This document shows positions 12,948 to 25,371 of a DNA stretch of 64,000 nt, piece by piece. The translations under genes and the position numbers were made by a program. The first letter of the stretch is position 1, and the number at the start of each line of letters is the position of its first letter. Under the pieces are notes generated by a model. That model saw nothing but the letters and a program-made list of their open reading frames with translations, did no database searches and was not told where the DNA came from. The DNA comes from Sapria himalayana (Eukaryota; Streptophyta; Magnoliopsida; Malpighiales; Rafflesiaceae), in assembly GCA_029783825.1 (NCBI GenBank), contig JAREIK010002959.1, positions 27,401-91,400 on the forward strand, read 5' to 3'.

Positions 12948-14290
12948 TAACTGACTACATGACTATCAAATTACATGACTATCTGACTACTTGACTATCG
13001 GACTATATCAATATATGACTAAATGACAATCAGATAATATGACTATTTGAATATATGACTATATTACTAAATGACTATATGACTATATGGACTATCTGTC
13101 TATATTACTATATGACTATATGAGTATATGGATATATAAATATCTGACTATATGACTACTTGACTATTTAACTATATGACTATATGATTGTGTGACAATA
13201 TAATTATATGACTATCTAACTATATGACTATATGAGTATCAAAATATATGACTATGTGACAATGTGATTATTTGATTATATGACTATCTAACTATACGAC
13301 TAAATATCTGACTATCTAACTATCTGATTATATGACTATCTGACTATATGACTATCTGACTATATGAATATCTTACTATATGACTATATGACTATGACTA
13401 TATTACTATATTACTATATGACTATATAACTATCTGACTAAATGACTATATATTTATATGACTATCTATTTATCTGACTATTTGACTAGGAACAAATGAC
13501 TTTATGATTATCTGACAATCTACAAATCTGACAATCTACCAATTTGACTATATGACTAGCAGACTATATGAATATCTGATTAAATGACTATCTGAATACA
13601 TAACTATCTATCTACATGACTATCTGACTACATGAATATCTGACTACTTCACTATCTGACTACATGACTATCTGACTACATGTTATCTTACTTTTTGACT
13701 ATCTGGCTAAATGAATATCTGACTATATGACTATCTGACTACATGAATATCTGACTATATGAATATCTGACTACATGAATATCTGACTATATTAATATCT
13801 GATTATCTGACTATATGACTATCTGACTACATGAATATCTGACTATATTAATATCTGACTATCTGACTATATGACTATCTGACTATATGACTCTCTATGA
13901 CTATGTGACAATATGACATCTAACTAAATGACTATCTAAATATATGACTATCTGACGATATGACTATCTATTATATGACTATCTGAATATATGACTAACT
14001 GATTATCTAACTATTTAACTATCTAACTATCTGATTATATCACTATCTGACTATATGACTATCTGACATTATGACTAACTTATTATATGACTATATAACT
14101 ATATGTCGGTATGAGTATCTGACTATATGCCGATATGACTATCTGACTATCTCAATATCTGACTATATTACTATATTACTACATCACTATATGAATATGA
14201 TTATATGACTATACAACTATCTGACTATATGACTATATGGCTAGCTGATTATATGACTATATGACTATCTGACTACATGATTATCTGACT

Positions 14291-14892
14291 ACTTGACTAT
14301 CTGACTACATTACTATCTGACTACATAACAATTGACTACTTGATTATCAGACTATATAAATATCTAAATATATGATTATTTGACTATATGATAGTCTGAC
14401 TATATGTCTACCTGACTATATGACTATGTGACTAAATGACTGTGTATATATGACTTTCTTAATATATGACTATCTAACTATATGGCTATATGACTATATG
14501 ACTATCTGACTATATGTCAATCTGATTATAAGATGATCTGAATATCTGACTATTTAACTATCTAACTATATCACTATATCACTATATGACTACTTGACTA
14601 TCTGACTACATTACTATCTGACTACATAACTATTGACTACTTGATTATCAGACTATATAAATATCTAAATATATGATTATTTGACTATATGATAGTCTGA
14701 ATATATGTCTACCTGACTATAAGACTATGTGACTAAATGACTGTGTATATATGACTTTCTTAATATATGACTATCTAACACAATGGCTATATGACTATAT
14801 GACTATCTGACTATATGTCTATCTGACTATAAGACGATCTGAATATCTGACTATTTAACTATCTAACTATATCACTCTATAACTATATGATT
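14291..14892. repeat. 301-bp tandem duplication inside the octamer array
   Basis: The stretch starting ACTTGACTATCTGACTACAT at 14291 recurs at 14592. Rare variants are shared at a constant 301-bp offset: TATATGTCTACC at 14401 and 14702, and AATATCTGA at 14541 and 14842. Confidence 0.9.
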
Positions 14893-17800
14893 ATATGATA
14901 TTATGATTATCTAACTATATGAATATATGACTATATGACTATATGACTATATAAATATATGAATATATGACTATTTGAATATATGACTATGTCCTTATGA
15001 CTATATGCCTATATGACTATACGACTATACGACTATATCACTATTTGAGAATCTGACTTTATGATTATATGACTATCAGACTATTTGACTATATTAATAT
15101 CTGACTATATGACTATCCGACTATCTGACTATATGACTATCTGACTAACTGATTATCTAACTATATGACTATGACTATTTGACTATATGACTATATGACT
15201 ATCTCACTATAAAACTATCTGACTATGTGACTATCTGACTATATAACTATATAACTATCTAAATTTCTGACTAAATGATTAACTGACTATATGACTATAT
15301 GACTATCTAACTATATGAATATATGACTATATGACTATAAAATTATCTGACTATATGACTCTATGACTATCTGATTATATGACTATATGACTATCAAATT
15401 ATATATGACTTTCTTACTATAGGACTTTCTGACAATATGAATATCTAACTATATGAATGACTATATGACAATCTGAATATATGACTACCTGATTATCTGA
15501 CTATCTAACTATCTCTATCTGACTATATTAATATCTGACTATCTGACAATCTAACTCCGACTATATGTCTATCTGATTATATGACGATCCGACTATTTGA
15601 CTATATGACTATCTGACTATATGATTATATGATTATATATCTATCTCAATATATGTCTATGTGACTATATGACTGATTATATGACTATTTGACTATATGA
15701 CTATGTGACTATATGACTATATGACTAGCTGACTATATGACTATATTACCATGACTTTTTGACTATCTGACTATATTTCTATATGACTATATAACTATAT
15801 GACTATCTGAATATCTAACTATATGACTATCTGAATATATGACTATATGGCTATCTGACTATCTGACTACATGACTAGCTGACTATAGGATTAGCTGACT
15901 AATGACTATCTAACTACATGACTATCTGACTACATGACTATCTAACTACATGACTATTTGACTATGACTATCTAACTACATGTCTATCTGACTACTTGAC
16001 TATCTAACTTTATGAATATCTGACTATATGACTATTAGACTATATGACTATCTAAATATATGACTATATGACTATATGACTATTTGACTATATAAGTATA
16101 TGACGATATGAATATAGACTATCTGACTATATGACTATATTACTTTATGACTATGAATATCTGACTATATGACTATCTGACTATTTGACTATCTGAACAT
16201 ATGACTATATGACCATATGACGATATGAATATATGACTATCTAACTATATGACAATATGACTATCTGATTATGTGACTATATGACTATCTGTATATATGA
16301 GTATATGACTATCTGACTATCTAACTATATGATTGGCTAACTATATGACTAGCTGACTAATGACCATCAAAATACATGACTATCTAACTACATGACTATA
16401 TGACTACATGACTATCTGACTACATGACTATCTGACTACATGACTATATCACTACATGACTATCTGATTACTTGACTATGTGACTACTTGACTATCTGAC
16501 TATATGAATATCTGCCTATATGACTATTAGACTATATGACTATATGAATATATGACGATATGAATATAGACTAACTATATGACTATGAATATATGACTAT
16601 ATCACTATATGAATAACTGACTATATGACTATATGAATGTCTGACTATATTACTATCTAACTATATAACTAATGACTATATGACTATATTACTATATTAC
16701 TATATGCCTATCTGACTATATGACTATATGTCTATGTGATTATTTGACTATATGCCAATCTGACTATATGACTATATGACTGTGATTATTTGACTATATT
16801 ACTAACTGACTATATGACTAATTGACTATGTGACTATGTAACTATCTTACTAACAATCTGACTATATGACTATCAGACTAAATGATTATCTGATTATATG
16901 TCTATCTGACTATATTAATATCATACTATAAGACTATCTGACTATATGACTTTTTCACTATATGACTACATGACTATGTAACTATTTAACAATATGACTA
17001 TATGGCTATATGAATATCTAACTATATTACTATCTGACTATATGATAATGTAACTATATGACTATTTGACTATTTGACTATTTGACTATATGACTATGAG
17101 TATATGACTATATGACTATATGACTATAAGATATGACTATATGATTAAATGACTATATGACTATATGGCTATATTATTATCTAACTATCTGAATATATGA
17201 CTATATGACTATATGATTCTTTGACTATTTGACTATCTGACTATATCACTATCAAAATATATGACTATATGACTAACTATCTGTCTATCAGATTAAATGA
17301 CTAGCTGACTATATGACTTTTTGACTATATAACTATCTGACTACATGACTATCTGACTATATGACTATCTGATGATATGACTATCTGACTATATGACTAT
17401 CTGACTATATGACTATCTGACTATATGAATATCTAACTATAAGACTATATGACTATCTAACTATATGACTATCTGAATATAAGACAATCTAACTATCTGA
17501 CTATATGACTATTTAACAATCTGACTATATGATTATATTACTATCTGACTATATGACTATCTTATTATATGATCATATGACTATATGATTGTATGACTGT
17601 GTACTATTTGACTATATGACTTTCTGACTATATTACTAACTGACTATCTGAATATATAATATATGATTATATGACTATATGACTATATGAATATATGACT
17701 ATATGACTATATGACTGTGAGTATGTGACTATTTGACTATATGACTATATGACTATCTAATTATATGACTATATGACTATCTAATTATATGACTATATGA

Positions 17801-18640
17801 CTATGTGACTATATGACTATCTGACTATATGACTAATTGGCTATCTGACTATTTGACAATATGGCTATATGACTATATGACTATATGGCTATCTGATTAT
17901 TTGACTTTGACTATCTGACTATCTGACTATATGACTATCTTACTACATGACTATATAACTAATGACTATCTTACTACATGTATATCTGATTACTTCATTA
18001 TCTAACTACATGACTATCTAATTTTATGAATATCTGACGATATGACTATCTAACTATATGATTATCTGACTATATTAATATTTGATTATATGACTATTTG
18101 ACTAAAATACTCTCTAACTATATGACTATCTGACTAAAATACTCTCTAACTATATGACTATCTGATATCTAACTATATGACTATCAGACTATATTACTAT
18201 CTGACAATATGACTATCTCACTAGATTTATATTTGACTATATGACTATCTGACTATATGACTAACTGACTATCTGATTATATAATATATGATTATTTGAA
18301 TATCTGACAATATGACAATATGACTATATGACTATAAGATTATCTGACTACATGATTATATGACTATATCGACTATGTGACTACATGACTATATGACTAT
18401 CTAACTAACTGACTATCTGACTATCTGACTATCTGACTATATGACTATATGACTATATGACTATATAACTATATAACTATATGAATATGTGACTATGTTA
18501 CTATTTGACTATATAACTCTCAGACTATAGGACTATCTGACTATCTGACAGTCTAACAATCTTACAATATGATAATTTGACTATATGACTATCTGACTAT
18601 ATAACTATCTGATTATATGACTATCTAACTATATGACTAT

Positions 18641-19930
18641 CTGACAATATGACTAGATGACTATATGATGATATCATTATATGACTATATGACTATATGG
18701 CTATATGGCTATATGGCTATTTGTCTATATGACTATATGACTTTCTGACTAACTCACTATATGACTATCAGACAATTTCACTATATGACTATATGACTAT
18801 ATAACTATATGTTTATCTGACTATATAACTTATAAGACTATCTGACTATATGTATATTTTACTATCTGATGTTATAACTATCTGACTATCTAATTATCTA
18901 ACTATAGAATTATCTGATGATATGACTATCTGACAATCTAACTATATGACTATATGACAATCTGGCTATATGATTATCTAACTATATGATTATAAGACTA
19001 CTCGACTATATGACTATCTGACTATAAAATAAATACTTATATTTCTATATTACTATTTGACTTTATGACTATATGACTATATAACTATATGAAGATATAA
19101 CTATAACTATGTGACTATATGACTATATAACTATATGACTATCTAACTATATGACTATTAACTATATGTCTATCTAACTATATGTCTATCTTATATAGTC
19201 ATATATGTGACTATATATGTGACTATATGACTATTATATCATTATCTAATTTCACATATATAGTCATATATGTGACTATATGAATGTGTACTATCTGACT
19301 ATATGTCTATCTGACTATATGACTAACTGACTATCTGATTATATATTATATGACTATTAGACTATCTGACTATATGACTATATGACTATATGACTATATG
19401 ACTATATGACTATATGACCATATGACTATATTACAATCTGACTACATGACTATATGACTACGTGACTATATGACTACATGACGACTAATGACTATCTGAC
19501 TATCTAACTATATGACTACATGACTATATGACTATATGATCATGTGACTATTTGACTATATAACTATTTGACTATATGACTATATGACTAACTGATTATC
19601 TGACAATCTGACTATCTGATAATCTGACTATATGATTATCTGATTATATGACAATCTGACTATATGACTATCTGACAATATGACTAGATGACTAAATGAC
19701 TATATGGATATATGGCTATATGGATATATGCATATATGACTATATGACTCTCTGACTAACTGACTATATGACTATCAGACTATCTCACTAATGGCTCTAT
19801 AACTATATGACAATATGACTACATAACTATATATTTATCTGACTATATGACTTATGTGACTATCTGACTATCTAACTATATGTATATCTTACTATCTGAT
19901 GTTATAACTATCTGAATATCTGATTATCTG
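18641..19930. repeat. higher-order duplication of about 1.03 kb inside the octamer array
   Basis: CTGACAATATGACTAGATGA occurs at 18641 and again near 19672. ACTATCTGATGTTATAACTA occurs near 18861 and again near 19891. The constant offset of about 1030 bp shows segmental amplification within the array. Confidence 0.8.
19190..19285. repeat. orientation switch inside the octamer array
   Basis: Here ATAGTCATATATGTGACTAT appears twice. TAGTCATA is the reverse complement of TATGACTA, so the repeat reads in opposite orientation for a few units and forms short palindromes. A similar spot lies at about 30950-31015. Confidence 0.75.
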
Positions 19931-20335
19931 ACTATAGAATTATTTGACTATATGACTATATGACTATCTAACTATATGACTATATGACTATATGACAATC
20001 TGACTATATGATTATCTGACTATCCGACAATATGATTATCTGACTATATGATTATCTGACTATTTGACAATATTATTATTTAACTATATGATTATATGAC
20101 TATCTTACTATATGACTATATGGCTATCTGATTATATGACTATATGTCTACATGACTATATGACTATATGAATATATGACTATATGATTATATAACTATA
20201 TGACTATATGACTATATGACTATTGACTATATGATTATTTGACTATCTGACTATATGACTATTTGAATATATTTCTATATGACTATCTAACTATCTGACT
20301 ATATGACTTGTTGACTATATGACTATCTGACTATA

Positions 20336-20794
20336 TTACTCATCAAGCATATCATCAAGTCTAGGTATAGGATACATATACTTAATAGTGATGTTGTTGA
20401 TGACTCGGCTATTGACACACATTCTGAATGTTTCATCCTTCTTTAGTATGAATAGAGCCGAAACACAACATGGGCTCATACTTTCTCGAACATATCCCTT
20501 GTTGATAAGTTCATTGACTAGTTTTTGCAACTCTTTTGTTTCCTTCGAGTTGCATCTATATTATGCATTGTTCGGTAGAAAGGTACCGGGTAGCTAGTCA
20601 ATTTGGTGCTCAACACCTCTTAGTGGAGGTAATCTAGATGTCAATTCTTCTGGGGACACATCTGAAAAGTCTTTTAACATGGAATGCATTTTCGGATGTA
20701 TAGGTACCTCTTTATCACTTATTTTCTCTAACATAAGCAAAGCAAATACATTTTTATGTTTGCTAATTGCTCTCTCAACCTGTGTTTCACCCAA
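20336..20794 (-). pseudogene. Ty3-gypsy reverse transcriptase, N-terminal part
   Basis: Frames at 20794-20594 and 20530-20336 encode the pre-RT linker (FSDVSPEELTSRLPPLRGVE) and the first RT block (KGYVRESMSPC, LFILKKDETFRMCV, IKYMYPIPRLDDMLDE). A stop or frameshift separates them near 20590-20530. The catalytic YxDD motif and everything after it are absent because the octamer array begins at 20335. The break falls inside a coding motif, so it is a real truncation. Confidence 0.9.
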
Positions 20795-21291
20795 GTAAAG
20801 ACTTTCCTTACTAGTGTTTCCCTCCCAAGGTTGATTTCGATGTTTATGTCCAGTCTCAAAGATTCATGAGTAATGCATTTTTGTTCCTTGTGAAAAGAGT
20901 ATGTATTTTTATGCCCATTATGTACAACCTTTCTATCATATTGCCGAGGTCTGCCTAACAACAAGTGACAAGCATCCATGGGAATAACATCGCTCAAAAC
21001 GTTATCTTGATAATTCTTCCCAATGGAAAATGATATAAATGCTCGTTTGGTTACCTTCACATCACTTCCTTTGCTAAGCCACTGAAGCTTGTACGTTTTA
21101 GGATGTTTCGATGTTTCTAGCTTCAGTTTTTCAATCTTGGTTGTCGAGGCGACATTGGTATAGCTTCCTCCATCGATAATCATCGTACACACCTTCCCGT
21201 TAATAGTACAATATGTGTGAAAGATGGTCTCCCTTTGCTCTTTCTCTTCAGGAGATATCTCAGCATGTAATGCTCTCCGTATCACCAACAA
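20728..21291 (-). pseudogene. Ty3-gypsy aspartic protease region
   Basis: A 187-codon minus-strand frame. Near residue 36 it has MIIDGGSYTNVAS, the retropepsin active-site region; plant Ty3 elements often have DGGS here in place of DTG or DSG. HLLLGRPRQYDRKV follows about 75 residues later, corresponding to the second protease signature. The frame stays open to 20728, but the matching protein switches to the overlapping frame at about 20790, so protease and reverse transcriptase are separated by a frameshift. Confidence 0.85.
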
Positions 21292-22414
21292 CTCTCATCA
21301 TCATCCTTTTTAATAATATTCTCGAATTCTTTAGCTTTAGAATCATTCGGGTCATGTTCTTCGCTGGCCTCTCGAAGTTCCAAATCAATCTTCTCAATTT
21401 CTTGAAGATTCATAACTCTTCGATTGGGACAATTTGCTTGTAAATGCCCATAGCCATGACACTTAAAACACTTCATTATTTCACCATCAACTTTCTTGCT
21501 TGTCTTTTTGATGGGTTCCACCAATTTCTCTTTACCCTTAGCTTTCGACAAAACACTTTAATTTTTGCTAGAGGAAGCATCCCTAAGATAGGATGTCCCC
21601 TTCGAGGAGATTTTGGAAGAAAACCGCTTGCTTATCTTTAGTTGTTTCTCAACCTTCATTGCTAGCTTGCAAACATCTTCAAATGACCAATAAGACTGAA
21701 GTTCAACTAAATCAGGAATTTCCTGATTCATGCCGCCAATTAATCGAGCTATGGTTTGCTCGGGAACTTCCTGGAACTTCACATCTCATTATGAGTTGAA
21801 CTTCTGGAAGTTCAATCCACGAATATTTTCTTCAATACTCAATCCTTGCTCTCTCAGGGAATTCAACTTGAGAAATAAATCTAGCTTATAGGTATCGGGC
21901 AGGAACCGCTTTTTCATGTTTTGAGTGTATTCCCTTCTCTAGCCTGCTGATACTTTAAATTCTCCCACCATAGAGAAGCATATTTAGTAAGTTTCAAAAT
22001 GGTGGTTTTGCACCTCTTCTCATCCGAGTAGGACTTGAATTCAAAAACTCGTTCAAAGGCATGGAGCCAATTGACAAAGTTGTGTGGATTGAGACTTCCC
22101 TCGAATTCAGGTATATCTATTTTAATTTCACGGTCATTCTCATGGTGTCTTCTTCTTCTTCGAACTTGATGCTTATAGCCACTAGAGTTGCCTCCAGTGA
22201 AATCAAAATCATCATTGGAATTGTGATCCATTTTTGAATCATCATGGTATAGCTGAACATAGGAATGCCTTACCCGTTGCTCTTGTCTCGCCGGATTCTC
22301 TAGGAGATTTAGAATTTGCTCCATCTGGCTTTGCAGATTCTCTATAGCACGATCTCACCTTAGGTTGTGCACTTGCTCAAAAGTCACTCCTCGTTGAACT
22401 TGTCTGTCATCCAT
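21282..22414 (-). pseudogene. Ty3-gypsy gag pseudogene with CCHC zinc knuckle
   Basis: An ATG at 22414 opens the gag reading, and a TGA interrupts it about 20 codons in. The capsid-like part (22324-21914) contains FVNWLHAFERVFEF and YASLWWENL, the typical retrotransposon gag core. It then changes frame near 21920, is stopped near 21790, and resumes with VPEQTIARLIGGMN and YWSFEDVCKLAMKVEKQL (21782-21558). The zinc knuckle CFKCHGYGHLQANC (C-x2-C-x4-H-x4-C) follows at about 21470-21430. A stop precedes the protease part. Gag would form the particle and bind RNA; this copy cannot. Confidence 0.85.
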
Positions 22415-22469
22415 GATAAGTAAAAAAATAACAACACAAAGGAATCACTCAATATAAGTTCAACCTTGA

Positions 22470-22481
22470 GCTATGATACCA
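22470..22481 (-). promoter_or_regulatory. primer-binding site, initiator tRNA-Met type
   Basis: TGGTATCATAGC on the minus strand, 3 bp after the LTR end, differs by one base from the common plant site TGGTATCAGAGC, complementary to the 3' end of initiator tRNA-Met. It fixes the strand and the inner LTR edge. Confidence 0.85.
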
Positions 22482-22484
22482 ACT

Positions 22485-23186
22485 TGATGCGTGTGTGGGC
22501 GAGTGATTCCGAGTAGAAAATTTAAAACTCCAAGATTGTATGATTTCGAAGTAAATGAGCGTAACTACCTCAATACAGGTCGGATTGACCTGATTCAAAA
22601 AGCCACAGATCAAGGACTCGTAGATCTACGACTTTCTTGTTTTTAGTATTCACAAATAAGCTATGTGGAGTGCACGATTCTATGAGGAATTATATAAGGC
22701 ACTGTTTTTGTGGGGATGTTTGTAATTTGGGATAAATACAGTTCACCATCTAGGTTTAAAAAAATTCCACCCACCAAGGATAAAGAATTGTTTGATTCAC
22801 CACCAAGGATGATGGATAAAGAATCAATATAATAATACAACTCAAAAATAGGAACTTTCATTCATTCAAAAAAAATCACCCTTACAAATGAGAATGTCTC
22901 CTTATATAGAGATTAGATTCAGAATAAAAAAATAAATTAGTAAAAATTAAAAAAAATGGGACATATGAGTCTTCTCTTCAGCCTTCGAAATTCATCCACC
23001 AACAATAACCAGCAAATATTCACTTCCGAAGATAGCAACGAATTGGGATCATCTTTCCTTAACCCATCGCATCAAATTGTAACCGAAGTTAGTCTTGACA
23101 TGAATAAGTACCAATAGTGAATATTTTGCTGAAGGAATCTGCTCAGGACTTAAGGATTGATTAATAGTCTCAAATGCTTCTCATCA
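22485..23186 (-). repeat. 5' LTR, 702 bp
   Basis: Read on the minus strand it starts TGATG (23186) and ends CATCA (22485), a 5-bp terminal inversion of the TG...CA type. The primer-binding site follows 3 bp later. No second LTR is present for comparison, so the outer edge rests on the TGATG/CATCA symmetry and on the TTC/TTA array starting just beyond. Confidence 0.7.
22902..22909 (-). promoter_or_regulatory. putative LTR TATA box
   Basis: CTATATAA on the minus strand, followed by GGAGA, lies about 277 bp from the LTR 5' edge. This is a plausible U3 promoter position; activity is inferred only. Confidence 0.45.
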
Positions 23187-23189
23187 AAT

Positions 23190-24484
23190 ACTCTATAATA
23201 TTCTTATTCTTTTTATTTTACTTATTCTTTTTATTCTCATTATTCTTTTTATTCTCTTTTTTCTTCTTTTTCTTCTCATTCTTCTTTTTCTTTTTATTCT
23301 TATTATTCTATGTATTCTTCTTATTCTTAGTATTTTTCTTATTCTTCTTATTTTTCTCATTCTTCTTATTCTTATAATTTTTTTTATTCTTCTAGTTCTT
23401 TTTTTTTATTCTATTTATTCTTCTTATTTTTCTTATTTTCCTTTTTTTCTTATTCTTCTTGTTTTTCTTATTCTTCTTTTTTTTTCTTTTTTTTTTCGTA
23501 TTCTTCTTATTCTTCTTATTCTTCTTATTCTTCTTATTCTTCTTATTCTTCTTATTTTTCTTATTTTTCTTATTTTTTTTATTCTTCTTATTTTTCTTAT
23601 TCTTCTTATTTATTTTATTCTTCTTATTTTTCTTTTTCTTCTTATTTTTCTTTTTCTTCTTATTTTTCTTTTTCTTCTTATTTTTCTTATTCTTCTTATT
23701 TTTCTTTTTCTTCTTATTTTTCTTATTCTTCTTATTTTCTTATTCTTCTTATTTTTCTTATTCTTCTTTTTCTTATTCTTTTTATTCTTCTTATTCTATT
23801 TATTCTTCTAATTCCTTTTTTGTATTCTTCTTTATTTTCTTATTATTATTATTATTATTATTATTCTTCTTCTTCTTATTCTTTTTTTTTTATTTTTCTT
23901 CTTATTCTTCTTATTCTTCCTATTCTTATAATTCTTCTTATTCTTATTATTTTTCTTATTCTTTTTATTATTCTTATTTTTATTATTCTCATAATTATTA
24001 TTATTTTCTTATTCTTTTCTTTTTATTTTTATTATTCTTCTTATTCTTTTTATTCTTTTTATTCTTCTTATTTATCTTATTCTTCTTATTCTTTCTATTT
24101 TTTTTATTCTTTTTATTTTCTTATTTCTTCTTAGTCTCTGTATTCTACTTATTCTTCTTATTTTTCTTATTTTTCTTATTTTTATTATTCTTTTTATTCT
24201 TTTTATTCTTTATAATATTTTAATTAATTATTATTATTCGTATTCTTCTTATAATCATTTCGTCATATTTTTCTTATACTACAAATTCTTGATATTTTTA
24301 TTATTTTTCTAATTCTTCTTATTATTCTTATTCTTCTTATTCTTGTTATTCTTATTATTTTTTATTTTTTTATTCTTCATATTCTTTTGATTTTTCTTAT
24401 TTTTCTAATTTTTCTAATTCTTCTTATTATTCTAATTTTTTTAATATTTTTATTGTTTTTCTTCTTCTTATTATGATGATGATG

Positions 24485-24521
<37 letters not shown>

Positions 24522-24830
24522 TTATTCTTCTTCTTATACACATTATTCTTCTTATACTTATTATTCTACTTATTTTTTTTATTCTTATTATTTTAAATCT
24601 TCTTATTCTTCATTTTTTTTAATATTTTTATTTTTCTTATTTTTCTTATTCTTATTTTTCTTATTCTTATTCATCTTATTCTTTTTATTCTTTTTATTTT
24701 TCGTTTTTTTATTATTCTTCATTTTGTTCTTATTATTATTTTTATTTTTATTCTCCTTATTCTTCTTATTCTTCTTATTTTTCAATTTTTTTCTTATTTT
24801 TCTAATTGTTCTTATTTTTCTTATTTATCT
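23190..24830. repeat. TTC/TTA-type array, 1.6 kb
   Basis: Degenerate nonamer-like repeats of TTCTTATTC/TTCTTATTT, with pure ATT runs at 23842-23866 and 24478-24520. It starts just outside the Ty3 LTR. The 254-residue Leu/Phe-rich frame at 23459-24223 exists only because the repeat period is a multiple of three and holds no stop in that phase; it is not a gene. Confidence 0.97.
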
Positions 24831-24854
24831 CTCATGAGAAATCTCAGGAGAGAG

Positions 24855-25331
24855 AAATATGTCTATTTTCTGTCTATCTATGCATTTTCTCATAGATTGA
24901 TAGATAAATAAATCTATTTATTTGTCTATCTATCTATCTATCTGTCTATCAGTCTCTCTCCATCTCTCTATCTATATAGATTCTATTTGTCTAAATGTCA
25001 ATATGTCTACCTATCAATTGGTCAATATGTATATCTATCTATATGTTTATTTGTGTATTTATCTATTTTTCTATTTATCTGTCTATTTGTCTATCTATCT
25101 ATATATTTATTTATTTATCTATTATCTATCTATATATATGTGTATCTATTTATCAATATATCTGTATATTTGTGTATTTGTCTATTTGTCTATGTCTATC
25201 TTTATGTATAAATGTTTATCTATCTATATATCTATTTGTCTATCTATTTATATGTATATCTATCTATATGTCTATCTGTCTATCTGTCTATCTATCTATT
25301 TATCTTTCTATGTTTCTATCTACCTATCTAA

Positions 25332-25371
<40 letters not shown>

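Larger units (their letters stand above)
12948..20335. repeat. octamer array (GACTATAT/GACTATCT)n, 7.4 kb
   Basis: An essentially uninterrupted degenerate 8-bp repeat: GACTAT followed by AT or CT, with frequent variants (GAATAT, GATTAT, GACAAT, AACTAT). It starts at the CACTA A terminus and ends inside a Ty3 reverse transcriptase at 20335/20336. Nested longer duplications show growth by unequal exchange. Since 8 is not a multiple of 3, reading frames cycle and no gene is present. Confidence 0.97.
20336..23186 (-). mobile_element. Ty3-gypsy LTR retrotransposon, 5' part only
   Basis: On the minus strand the order is 5' LTR (23186-22485), primer-binding site, gag with a CCHC knuckle, aspartic protease, then the start of reverse transcriptase, which stops abruptly at 20336 against the octamer array. 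RNase H, integrase and the 3' LTR are missing. Frames are broken at several places, so it is dead. Domain order fits Ty3-gypsy. The lineage is not settled, though the initiator-Met primer site and the DGGS protease would suit a chromovirus. Confidence 0.9.

Noticed and set aside
20388..21799. Plus-strand frames of 65-76 codons
   Set aside because: They are shadows of the minus-strand Ty3 gag, protease and reverse transcriptase.
23459..24223. 254-codon open frame, Leu/Phe-rich, membrane-protein-like
   Set aside because: It is produced by the TTC/TTA repeat, whose period is a multiple of three; there is no non-repetitive coding sequence and the array continues on both sides.
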